Shown one piece after another: positions 14,189 through 21,845 of a DNA stretch of 32,878 nucleotides. Source of the DNA: Borrelia sp. P9F1 (lineage in GTDB: Bacteria > Spirochaetota > Spirochaetia > Borreliales > Borreliaceae); the NCBI RefSeq assembly GCF_030436115.1, contig NZ_CP129408.1:1-32878 (forward strand), read 5' to 3'. How positions within the stretch are numbered: the stretch's first letter is position 1; the number at the start of each line of letters is the position of its first letter. The position numbers were made by a program, and so were the translations under genes. The notes beneath the pieces were generated by a model that ran no database searches, had not been told where the DNA came from, and saw only the letters and a program-made list of their open reading frames with translations.

Positions 14189-15463
14189 ATGGATGAAAAA
14201 GAAAACTTCTTAGCAGATGCGCAAGGAAGTATAGAGAGGGCTAGGCAGCATGCGGATAGACTCTATGAGTACTCTATATTTTTTAGGAATTATATTGAAA
14301 GCACACCAGAGGATGCACTAAAGAATGGAATAGCACTTACTTTAATAGACGATAAAGACAACACGGCTGTTGTACCTCTTTGTGAGGGTTTGAAAGTAAA
14401 ACTCAAAGAGGCGTTGCTACAGGCTATGATAAGTTATAGGTTTTACGGATTTGGGTATATTTTAATTAAAACTAATGGCATTGATGACGATCTTAAGCGT
14501 GAGGTTAACCGCGACACACCTTCGGGATTTATATTCCTAGAACCTAGACGAATAGTAGATAATAATCCCAAATTAGACAAACCTTACATTGAATACGTTA
14601 GGAATGTATATGAGGGGAATGAAGCGACTGGGAACGATAGTACTAATATTAAGATACACAAGAGTAGACTTATTATGTATGAGAATTACGACATAATTTT
14701 AGATAAATTTGTTCCCATCTACTCGCAAGGATTGCTCACAGGATTTGAACTTTTTGAAGATATATATAGACAAATAAGTAAGAGAATGAATAATTTTAAT
14801 TTTCTGCACTACAAGGATGAGACATTAGTTGACCTTATGAATACCCTAGAAGAGATGCGAATAGAGGCTACTAAACTCAGGCAAAACAGTAGAAATAACT
14901 CCTTTCTCAATTTTTTAACAACAAGCAATAACTATAATTCACATACAAATAACAGGATACATGCGCTTGAGAATACAAGTGAGGCTCTTGAAAGAGAACT
15001 TAGTAAGATTAAGAATAAGTTACACAATGAGGGTATATTTTACACCTCTAATGAGAATGCTAGCCTAGAGATTATTAAGTACGATTTGTCCTTCCTAAAG
15101 GATGCCTTTGAGTTAGTTAAGGCAAAAATTGGAGCGGATACCAAAGAACCATTAACTAGGAGCTTTAATGAGCAAGTTAAAGGATTGGGAAGTGATGGGA
15201 AGGGTGATCGAACTAATTACTATGATTATCTTAAAAGCGTACAAGAGGCAGTTGAGATCTCGGTCAATAGTAAACTTAACGCACACTATAACCTTAATAT
15301 GAAATTTAATGATATTGAGGTTTTAAATACAGAAGAACGATTAAAACAGGAAACATTATTTATTGATGCATATACAAAATACCTTACGCTCATGCAAGAT
15401 CCAAGGATTACACCTGAACAGGTTGAGTATATTAAGAACAATTTACCAATACTGGGCAAGTAA
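14189..15463 (+). CDS. Portal protein (DUF1073)
   Basis: A 424-residue protein of the DUF1073 type, the portal ring through which DNA enters the head. Segments typical of portals include EALLQAMISYRFYGFGYILIK (residues 71-91; part shown), SGFIFLEPRRIV, and the helical region from 190 to 290 with RNNSFLNFLTTSN. The C-terminal third contains EPLTRSFNEQVKGLGSDGKGD, a conserved loop seen in this family, then ending in a helical tail. It opens the late operon. In cp32 the equivalent gene follows the terminase; here the terminase lies 5 kb upstream on the other strand. Confidence 0.87.
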   Translation: MDEKENFLADAQGSIERARQHADRLYEYSIFFRNYIESTPEDALKNGIALTLIDDKDNTAVVPLCEGLKVKLKEALLQAMISYRFYGFGYILIKTNGIDDDLKREVNRDTPSGFIFLEPRRIVDNNPKLDKPYIEYVRNVYEGNEATGNDSTNIKIHKSRLIMYENYDIILDKFVPIYSQGLLTGFELFEDIYRQISKRMNNFNFLHYKDETLVDLMNTLEEMRIEATKLRQNSRNNSFLNFLTTSNNYNSHTNNRIHALENTSEALERELSKIKNKLHNEGIFYTSNENASLEIIKYDLSFLKDAFELVKAKIGADTKEPLTRSFNEQVKGLGSDGKGDRTNYYDYLKSVQEAVEISVNSKLNAHYNLNMKFNDIEVLNTEERLKQETLFIDAYTKYLTLMQDPRITPEQVEYIKNNLPILGK

Positions 15464-15488
15464 ACGGTAAAAGGGGAGGATATAAGTG

Positions 15489-16187
15489 ATGGATGAAAAT
15501 CCTACATTACAAGTAAGCGATAACTCACACGCAACACGGCTTACTGAGGAGATTGGTCCTAGTCAGGCAACAAGTATCTCACAAGAAGAATACCAAGTAA
15601 TTATGGATACGCTTCGTGAACTTAAAGATGAACTTAAGGCTAGTAAAGCACATGAGTCTACTCTAGCTAGCAAACCCTCAATAGATGAGCAAGTTGCAAG
15701 GGAGATTGCACAAAATGAAAAGCGTGAGCTTACACAAAAAGAGCTTGCGGAGAAAGCTAAATTTATTAGTGAAGTCAACAAGCTATCAGAAGAAAACTTA
15801 GCTAGCCAGTTTAATACTGAGAAATTAGAAAGACAAGGATATGCTACCAATGAAATAGTGGATGCACAAATTAAGGCATTGGTTAAGAAGTTTGTACCAC
15901 AAGAAACTATCCTAGCTATAGCTGGTACTAGTGATTTAGAAAAAGTTAACAGGGGAAGTGAACTCTTAAATCAATTATTTAGGGTTTCTAAGGCTAGTAT
16001 TAAGGAGCGAAAGAACAGACATAACTCCTACAGAGCACTACATAACGAACTCACTGCCAGTGAGGGCAGAGATCTTAAAAGCTTTGAGAACAATGGCGCT
16101 AATCTTTTAGCGGAAGATGATTTTAAGTATGCAAATCTAAATTATTGGAAACAAAGAAGAGATGAAACAAATAAACATGTCTTTTAG
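15489..16187 (+). CDS. Scaffold-like head protein (DUF1357)
   Basis: A 232-residue charged, mainly helical protein of Borrelia DUF1357. The coiled coil from about residue 25 to 110 and the place between portal and capsid genes fit a scaffolding protein that guides capsid assembly. I prefer ATG 15489 to the GTG three bases earlier, because it has the better spacing (8 bases) from AGGGGAGGA. No serine-protease motif is apparent. The scaffold role is inferred from position and composition. Confidence 0.78.
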   Translation: MDENPTLQVSDNSHATRLTEEIGPSQATSISQEEYQVIMDTLRELKDELKASKAHESTLASKPSIDEQVAREIAQNEKRELTQKELAEKAKFISEVNKLSEENLASQFNTEKLERQGYATNEIVDAQIKALVKKFVPQETILAIAGTSDLEKVNRGSELLNQLFRVSKASIKERKNRHNSYRALHNELTASEGRDLKSFENNGANLLAEDDFKYANLNYWKQRRDETNKHVF

Positions 16188-16207
16188 GGCAAAGGAGGAT
16201 ATATATT

Positions 16208-16828
16208 ATGTCAAAAGACACAACGGACTTGCAAAAACAAATTCAGCAACTACAACAAGAAAAAACCAGTCTTGAGACGCAGTTACAACAAGAAAAGGCT
16301 AAGAATAATAAGCAGCAAGATGCTTTATCGCTGATTCAAAATAAGGGCAGTCGTGATATTAGACCCACAACAAAGATTGAGAATGATTTTGTTGATCAGA
16401 ATAAACATTTCAGTAGTAGTGCATTTACTAGAGTCGATCCTAAGACAAGAATAGAGGCATTGCCTTATAAGGAGTTTTGCCACAAAATGGGAGTTAAGTT
16501 AGTCAATGACCCTAGTTATGAGAAGCAAGTAGAGGTGGGCGGAGGCGATGAGCTATATGGAGTTTGCATTAATGCTGATGAGTACTTAAAGGTGGCGCAT
16601 ATTGTGCGAACAGTGTCTCAGGGACACTTTGTTTGCAATAGCAACGACATTAAAGCAGGTGATAAGCTAGTCTTTTCTGCAAAAGGCATATTGGAAAAAG
16701 CTGATAAGAGTAAGCATTCTTATGCACATGCAACCGCACTTAAAGACTCATTTGAATTTAATGATAAAAAAGGTACATATGGTGTAGAAATTGATTTTCA
16801 TGGATTTGTTGCACCAAAAGTAAGTTAA
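16208..16828 (+). CDS. Head decoration-like protein (DUF228)
   Basis: A 206-residue Borrelia DUF228 protein. The first 45 residues are a glutamine-rich coiled coil (LQKQIQQLQQEKTSLETQL); the rest is beta-rich (YGVCINADEYLKVAHIV, AGDKLVFSAKGILEKA), with the pattern of a small decoration or stabilisation protein whose 'value under an index' strands end in KLVFSAKGIL. It lies directly before the capsid gene, where decoration proteins are normally encoded. The ribosome site AGGAGG is strong. Confidence 0.78.
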   Translation: MSKDTTDLQKQIQQLQQEKTSLETQLQQEKAKNNKQQDALSLIQNKGSRDIRPTTKIENDFVDQNKHFSSSAFTRVDPKTRIEALPYKEFCHKMGVKLVNDPSYEKQVEVGGGDELYGVCINADEYLKVAHIVRTVSQGHFVCNSNDIKAGDKLVFSAKGILEKADKSKHSYAHATALKDSFEFNDKKGTYGVEIDFHGFVAPKVS

Positions 16829-16843
16829 AGGGGAGGATATTTC

Positions 16844-17806
16844 ATGTCATATTTAGATGATAATTACTATGCACGAAGGGTAAAGGAAGCTCTGGAGGAT
16901 AGAAAAATAGAGACGCCTGAGTTTTATAAATGGTTTGCTTCAAACCAAATAATTAATACAGATATTACCTCAGGGCATTTCCAGACAACTAAATGGGAAG
17001 CATTTGTTGAAGATACGCCAACAGCTGTTTCTAATGGAACCAATGTTGTATCAAACATTCAGTTTAGAAGTATTACGACACAAACAAGTTTCTTAAGACT
17101 ACAATATGCATTCAATCACCTAAGACGAGGCGCTGAGGATAAATATACTAAAAATGGGTATATGGGTGATCCTAATAATAATATATTACCCTTTAAAGAA
17201 GCATACATAAGAGCTCACAACTTAATAGATAAAATCAGATCTGCTTTTTTCCTATTAGGATACATATCTGTTAATAAGGATGGTAAGTATAAAAAGATTT
17301 TACTCAATGACATGAGGGGCAAGCCAAATATGTTCGGGCTCCTAAACACACCAAACCAAATTACTAAAAGCGTTGATTCTAGTGATATTAATTCACCTGA
17401 GAAGATACTGGAAGTGTTTAAAGCAGGTCTTTCTGAAATGAACCTAGAGGAATATGCATATGCACCAATAATGGTACTAATGGATAATCAGACTAGTCTT
17501 AAGCTTAATTCTTATGACAAGGGTGGCAATAAAGCTAAATATAAGGATATGTTACTAGATGATCTTTCAAGCATTAATAATGGTAATGCAACGCAACTCA
17601 AGACTAGTCCTTTACTTAAAAACAAGATCATAATATTTCCACATAAACCTGAATTACTGCTTATAAATGAGGGGCTACCACCAATAATTAATGAATTTGT
17701 TGAAAGACGCTCTAATGATATGGAGACAAGTTATATTGATTTTGTTATCGGAAGCACCATGGCTCATGATAAGACTATGTTAGTCATTAACATAGGGGAT
17801 GCCTAA
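16844..17806 (+). CDS. Major capsid protein
   Basis: A 320-residue protein in the capsid position after the decoration gene, with a strong ribosome site (GGGGAGG). Typical traits are an N-terminal helical arm, a beta strand region with VVSNIQFRSITTQTSF, a long helix near 125-150 (YIRAHNLIDKIRSAFFLLGY), the domain around IMVLMDNQTSLKL, and a C-terminal beta strand ending MLVINIGDA. The size suits an HK97-fold capsid. The match is to the cp32 capsid by position and overall build; the fold assignment is not tested. Confidence 0.82.
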   Translation: MSYLDDNYYARRVKEALEDRKIETPEFYKWFASNQIINTDITSGHFQTTKWEAFVEDTPTAVSNGTNVVSNIQFRSITTQTSFLRLQYAFNHLRRGAEDKYTKNGYMGDPNNNILPFKEAYIRAHNLIDKIRSAFFLLGYISVNKDGKYKKILLNDMRGKPNMFGLLNTPNQITKSVDSSDINSPEKILEVFKAGLSEMNLEEYAYAPIMVLMDNQTSLKLNSYDKGGNKAKYKDMLLDDLSSINNGNATQLKTSPLLKNKIIIFPHKPELLLINEGLPPIINEFVERRSNDMETSYIDFVIGSTMAHDKTMLVINIGDA

Positions 17807-18215
17807 TAGAATGCAAGATAATAGTAACCTAGAAGTAATACACGGTCGTATTTTAGAGCTTTTAAAGTTAGATACAAATGCATTATCTTTACCAAGTTTT
17901 ACAAATTATATTCGTCTCCTAGAAGATATTCTTGTAACAAAGAAATTAGATTTCGCAAGTTTAAGCTTAAATACATCATTTCTTCTTATTTACTATTTCA
18001 TAGGATGCCAGCTTATTAAGAGAGGAGAGCTTACAGGATTCACTTTCAATAGAATTAAATCAGAACGATTAGGAGAGATGTCAGTAGAGTACTCAGATCC
18101 TGCTCGCAATAATGATATTGATAGTAAGGATTTTTGCAACTCCTTTGGCGAATTATTAGAAGATCTAACTGGACAAGGCAAGAGTAGACCAAAGGTCTTA
18201 GGAGCTATACCATGA
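17799..18215 (+). CDS. Head-tail adaptor (DUF3890-like)
   Basis: A 138-residue mostly helical protein in the position of the head-completion adaptor; the cp32 equivalent is DUF3890. The helical bundle of about 100 residues (LLKLDTNALSLPSFTNYI, LNTSFLLIYYFIGCQLIK) is the expected build. The start overlaps the capsid stop by 8 bases; an alternative ATG at 17811 has no better ribosome site. The next gene begins in its stop codon (ATGA). Confidence 0.72.
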   Translation: MPNRMQDNSNLEVIHGRILELLKLDTNALSLPSFTNYIRLLEDILVTKKLDFASLSLNTSFLLIYYFIGCQLIKRGELTGFTFNRIKSERLGEMSVEYSDPARNNDIDSKDFCNSFGELLEDLTGQGKSRPKVLGAIP

Positions 18216-18598
18216 GTAAAGCTTTGGATAACTTGAGTGCAGCTGCGGGTAGAATAATTGGCCACTTTGCACAAGAATTATTCCTCTACAAAGGAGTGGT
18301 AAGCAAAGATGAAACTTATAAAACGGTAGGCAAGACCCACTTGCGCACAGATCCTGTACAGTTTACAGGAAGCTTAAGTTCATTAAGCGGAGCAGAATTA
18401 GATAATCTTTTCAGTATAGGGATTCGTGACTTTACCTCTTATCTTAAGCTATATACAACCGCCACAGACTTAGACATAAATCCAGAAGATTTAATAAGCA
18501 TTAATGGACAATTTTATTTAATTGAAACTGTCCGTGCACATACAAGAGCAGGAATTTTCTACCTTGACATGATTATAAGGGAAGAAGCATGGGAATGA
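18212..18598 (+). CDS. Head closure protein (DUF1506)
   Basis: A 128-residue protein matching Borrelia DUF1506. After a short N-terminal helix it is beta-rich (VQFTGSLSSLSGAELDNLFS, ISINGQFYLIETVRAHTRAG, FYLDMIIREE), as in phage head-closure or stopper proteins that cap the portal. It is coupled to the upstream gene by ATGA and overlaps the downstream start. The structural role is inferred from order and composition. Confidence 0.75.
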   Translation: MSKALDNLSAAAGRIIGHFAQELFLYKGVVSKDETYKTVGKTHLRTDPVQFTGSLSSLSGAELDNLFSIGIRDFTSYLKLYTTATDLDINPEDLISINGQFYLIETVRAHTRAGIFYLDMIIREEAWE

Positions 18599-18996
18599 TA
18601 AGAGAATACGGCATAGAGATTGGTTGGTTTGATACACATATTGCTAGCATTGCAAGATTTCATGAATGGGGAACAAGTAAGCTAGAGGCAAGAAGCCACC
18701 TTTATAAGGTTTTCAAATTACCAGAGTTTCAGCTGGCAATGCGTAATATAATTCGGAGTGCCATTATAAATAAGGGAAGCATTAAGGCTGCACTAGAAGA
18801 GGTTGTATCTATATTTATTGTCTTTTATAAGGATTTCTTATTAAGCAATAAGATTACACCTAAGCTTAAAGAGGCAACAATTAAGGCTAAAAGACTTAAG
18901 GGAAGTAGGTATCCGGCCACACCATTGGTTAATACAGGCAGGATGTTAAATCTGATCCAATACAAACATACAACTAGGTCAGGTGGATCATGCTAA
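18589..18996 (+). CDS. Tail-completion protein (HK97 gp10 / gpG-like)
   Basis: A 135-residue protein carrying two typical elements of virion-morphogenesis proteins: an early ARFHEWGTSKLEARSHL (21-37), corresponding to the 'EWGT..ipARPFL' region, and a late ATPLVNTGRMLNLI (113-126), corresponding to 'LvdTGrL'. Such proteins join the tail to the head. An alternative ATG at 18595 would form an ATGA overlap with the preceding stop and is equally possible. The C-terminus ends shortly after the GRM motif. Confidence 0.72.
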   Translation: MGMIREYGIEIGWFDTHIASIARFHEWGTSKLEARSHLYKVFKLPEFQLAMRNIIRSAIINKGSIKAALEEVVSIFIVFYKDFLLSNKITPKLKEATIKAKRLKGSRYPATPLVNTGRMLNLIQYKHTTRSGGSC

Positions 18997-19544
18997 TAGA
19001 TTTACACAAGACACCTACGTATATCTTTAAAATTTTGGAAATGTTTGCTTCTTATTTAAAGGAAAGGAAAGCAATTGACATTGAACTTGTAAATATCATA
19101 AATCATCCATACCTAGAAGATATTAATACAAGCAGTAGCAATGTCGTTGCTATTAAGATTATAGATTATGGCGGGCTGGGAGATCGTGAACTCAGGAGTG
19201 GAAGTTTTTATGACAGTGTTAATGAGTATGAGCTTACAATGAGCCTATATTTTATGTGCTTTGCAAATCCTAGAGAACGGATAGACCAAATTGACTTACT
19301 CAATAGAATAACTATGATCTACCAAGAATATAATTCATTCCTTCATAACACGTCAAACATTTTCAAATTCAGTAAGAAAGTAGATGAGGAGCATACATTA
19401 AAGATTAAGTACATCTTAAAACACATTGGACGACTTACTATTCAAGAGCCTGTTACGATTAAGAGCAAATACAGTAATAAGGCAATCTCTAGCAATATTA
19501 TTACAAAAGTTAATATTCAAGTTATTGAAGAAAAAATTAATTAG
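18990..19544 (+). CDS. Tail terminator-like protein (DUF764)
   Basis: A 184-residue Borrelia DUF764 protein between the tail-completion and sheath genes, where a tail terminator is expected. It opens with a helix (FKILEMFASYLKERKAI), followed by alternating strands and helices (NVVAIKIIDYGGLGDREL, YELTMSLYFMCF), a pattern like lambda gpU. The start overlaps the preceding stop by 7 bases. Family and position are fairly clear; the function is inferred. Confidence 0.74.
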   Translation: MLIDLHKTPTYIFKILEMFASYLKERKAIDIELVNIINHPYLEDINTSSSNVVAIKIIDYGGLGDRELRSGSFYDSVNEYELTMSLYFMCFANPRERIDQIDLLNRITMIYQEYNSFLHNTSNIFKFSKKVDEEHTLKIKYILKHIGRLTIQEPVTIKSKYSNKAISSNIITKVNIQVIEEKIN

Positions 19545-19557
19545 GAGAGGGTTAAAG

Positions 19558-20664
19558 ATGCCACAAGACACAATTACGGTCAATTTAGTTGATAACTCAC
19601 TACAAATGAATGTCGTTAATTACTACAGACCACTATTAATATTTAAAAGCGAAGTATTAGATGGAGTAAATCTCATGCTTACAAGTAATAGCTATGAGGA
19701 TGAGATAGAAAGTCTTAAGATAATATCAAGCATATCTAGCGATACAAGCAAGCAACAAACAGCTAAGACTGAACGCGCTTTGCTAACTAAAGCAGCTCGG
19801 GACTATTTAGACGAAGGTGGATCACGATTCCTTGATATCTTAATCTTTAAAGATATTAAGGAAGTAAAGACTTACCTCTTAAAGCATTTACACCCATTTG
19901 TTTGCTTTATTAATCCTTGCGATGACAAGAATACGACAGACATTACTTCTCTTATGGGTCCAAATAATTTTGTTGTCTTCTCAAAGACAAGTAGCGACTT
20001 GCCAACTGCACTAAAGAGTAAGAAAACAGGTCAGTTAGAAAATCTTATCCTTTTCTATAATAAGGAAACGACTACTAAGGAGAATAAAAGTGAATATGAG
20101 AATACACATATTAAGTTTATAGCACAGTATCTCCATCAGGCCAGTATGTTTCATGCTACCAATCCTTATGGAATAAAAATTAAATCAGAACCTATAATCA
20201 CAGATACAGAACTCATCTCTTCGCTAAGAAAGAGTAATATTAACTTCTACACTCTCCTTAACGAGACTGGATATGATGGTGTACTTGCTGTTAAGGAAGG
20301 AGTTGATCTTGCAGGACGCCCTATTGATGAGATATTTACATACTATTACATCAAAAATAAAGCAACAGAAGAACTCATAAGGGTTTGGAATAATAACAAC
20401 AGAAGCAATTCTAAACTAAGTGCAGCACAACTTGAGGGTGCAAGTTCTAATGTATACACTTCAGCACTAGAAGTACTATTTAAGAGATTTAAGGATAATG
20501 GGCTCCTGTTCTCATACAAAGATATCAAACTTAAGATAGAACCCATTGATTCATCTTTAAGAGTGTCACTTAGTATTATGGTTCAATATAATCACAGCTT
20601 TAATGCCGTAGAGCTTAAGATTACAACCGAAGATATCAATTCAATATTTAAGGAGGATAAGTAG
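19558..20664 (+). CDS. Tail sheath protein (DUF787)
   Basis: A 368-residue protein matching Borrelia DUF787 and placed where a contractile-tail sheath gene lies in PBSX-like phages. Central segments such as FVCFINPCDDKNTTDITSLMG and the late NFYTLLNETGYDGVLAVKEGVDLAGRP region (part: VLAVKEGVDLAGRPIDEIF) resemble sheath proteins of the Mu/PBSX type. I chose the ATG at 19558, 8 bases after AGGAGAGG; the longer frame from 19426 only overlaps the DUF764 gene. It is followed without a gap by the tube gene. Confidence 0.8.
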   Translation: MPQDTITVNLVDNSLQMNVVNYYRPLLIFKSEVLDGVNLMLTSNSYEDEIESLKIISSISSDTSKQQTAKTERALLTKAARDYLDEGGSRFLDILIFKDIKEVKTYLLKHLHPFVCFINPCDDKNTTDITSLMGPNNFVVFSKTSSDLPTALKSKKTGQLENLILFYNKETTTKENKSEYENTHIKFIAQYLHQASMFHATNPYGIKIKSEPIITDTELISSLRKSNINFYTLLNETGYDGVLAVKEGVDLAGRPIDEIFTYYYIKNKATEELIRVWNNNNRSNSKLSAAQLEGASSNVYTSALEVLFKRFKDNGLLFSYKDIKLKIEPIDSSLRVSLSIMVQYNHSFNAVELKITTEDINSIFKEDK

Positions 20665-21108
20665 ATGGCATACGATGGACACAGTAGTTTTCAAAGTTTT
20701 AAAGATACAGTATTTATTTTCAATGAACATGAATTTAAACATGGACGAATTAAGTTAACTAAAGGAAAGAGCGATATTGCAAAGACATCTTCATTAGGTG
20801 ATATGGCATTTTTCTTAAAAAAAGAAACTAACTTTTATATTATCGAATTAGAGGTTACTAAGAACAGTTTTGATTATAAAAAACTAATGTCATTTTACAA
20901 TACACAGGAAAATGGCGATCAGAGACCAGAGGATAATTATAAACCCTTAACTTTTCTTGATAAACAAGGCGGTGTTAAGATTACAACAGACCATGCGTTC
21001 TTTACTAGTTACAATGAACTCTCATATAATCCCGAAGAGCCTGCGGAAGTTACATTTACTCTTAATGCGATTAAATGCACAACTGAATTTATTCAAGATC
21101 ACAAATAA
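20665..21108 (+). CDS. Tail tube protein (DUF1463)
   Basis: A 147-residue beta-rich protein of Borrelia DUF1463 that starts directly after the sheath stop. SFQSFKDTVFIFNEHEF, FYIIELEVTKNS and a C-terminal strand EVTFTLNAIKCTTEF match the usual build of a contractile-tail tube subunit (PBSX XkdM type). Ribosome site AAGGAGG lies inside the end of the sheath gene. Confidence 0.78.
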   Translation: MAYDGHSSFQSFKDTVFIFNEHEFKHGRIKLTKGKSDIAKTSSLGDMAFFLKKETNFYIIELEVTKNSFDYKKLMSFYNTQENGDQRPEDNYKPLTFLDKQGGVKITTDHAFFTSYNELSYNPEEPAEVTFTLNAIKCTTEFIQDHK

Positions 21109-21120
21109 TGGAGAGATGAC

Positions 21121-21567
21121 ATGAGATATTCATTAGTAATACTTACTAGAGGTGGTAACACTAAATTTGAAATAAAGACTATGTCAATGTATGAATGGGA
21201 TACCATTTTAGGTTTTGATAATACAATGGATACACTTCGTGACATGAATAAATTTGAACTTATTCTTAATCACATGATTCCTGAGTTTAAACATGAGCTT
21301 TATGATTCATTTTTGAAATTCTTTTATGCTGAGATTTTAGATAAAGATAGAAGATTGTCAGAGGTTTATAAAACAGACTTGTTTTTGCTTATATATAAGT
21401 TACATTATGATATGTTTGATAATTCACAAACAGAACGATTGCCCAAGCTTATATACCTAGAAGGATTTTTTGACTCTCAACTTAACTTAAATAAATACAC
21501 CTACATTGACGAAAACTGGAATTATGAATATGTTTCGGGTTTATTGAGCATGCAACATAATTCCTGA
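21121..21567 (+). CDS. Tail assembly chaperone, first (DUF1473)
   Basis: A 148-residue helical protein of Borrelia DUF1473 between the tube and tape-measure genes, the classical site of tail assembly chaperones. It is rich in aromatic and acidic residues (FDNTMDTLRDMNKFELIL, FLKFFYAEILDKDRR). The next small gene lies in another frame 16 bases on, so the usual programmed frameshift is not evident here; the two chaperones appear to be made separately. Confidence 0.74.
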   Translation: MRYSLVILTRGGNTKFEIKTMSMYEWDTILGFDNTMDTLRDMNKFELILNHMIPEFKHELYDSFLKFFYAEILDKDRRLSEVYKTDLFLLIYKLHYDMFDNSQTERLPKLIYLEGFFDSQLNLNKYTYIDENWNYEYVSGLLSMQHNS

Positions 21568-21583
21568 TAGGAAGCTTGATTAA

Positions 21584-21826
21584 ATGAACAGTCAAGATAG
21601 GAACTCTAATTTTCTTAATACCTATAGTGCATACAAGGAATTTATTGAAAGAGAGCTTAAGTCAAGAAAAAATAAATACATATTACCTCTAGTATTAGGT
21701 ATTTGTACTGATTTAGAGCAAATCAAAAAACTTAATGGCAAGGATTTTAATTTGCTCAGAAAAGCTTGCCTTTTAAAATTAGAGCATGAAAAATGGAAAC
21801 TTATAATTAACAAAATTCCATTATAA
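21584..21826 (+). CDS. Tail assembly chaperone, second (DUF1322)
   Basis: An 80-residue helical, lysine-rich protein of Borrelia DUF1322 (ERELKSRKNKYILPLVLGI, LRKACLLKLEHEKWKLI). It is the last gene before the tape measure and so probably the second tail chaperone. The start follows AGGAAG. It has no overlap with the tape-measure gene. Confidence 0.72.
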   Translation: MNSQDRNSNFLNTYSAYKEFIERELKSRKNKYILPLVLGICTDLEQIKKLNGKDFNLLRKACLLKLEHEKWKLIINKIPL

Positions 21827-21845
21827 AAATTGAGGACATAAAACA

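Noticed and set aside
15563..15850. 95-codon minus-strand frame with serine/leucine-rich product
   Set aside because: It is antisense to the DUF1357 gene; the composition is what the reverse of a charged helical gene gives.
19426..19557. Longer N-terminus for the sheath gene
   Set aside because: It lies wholly inside the DUF764 gene in another frame and has no ribosome site; ATG 19558 has a strong one.
21567..21584. Programmed frameshift between the two tail chaperone genes
   Set aside because: The first gene stops before the second starts, the second has its own AGGAAG site, and no slippery heptamer is apparent at the junction.
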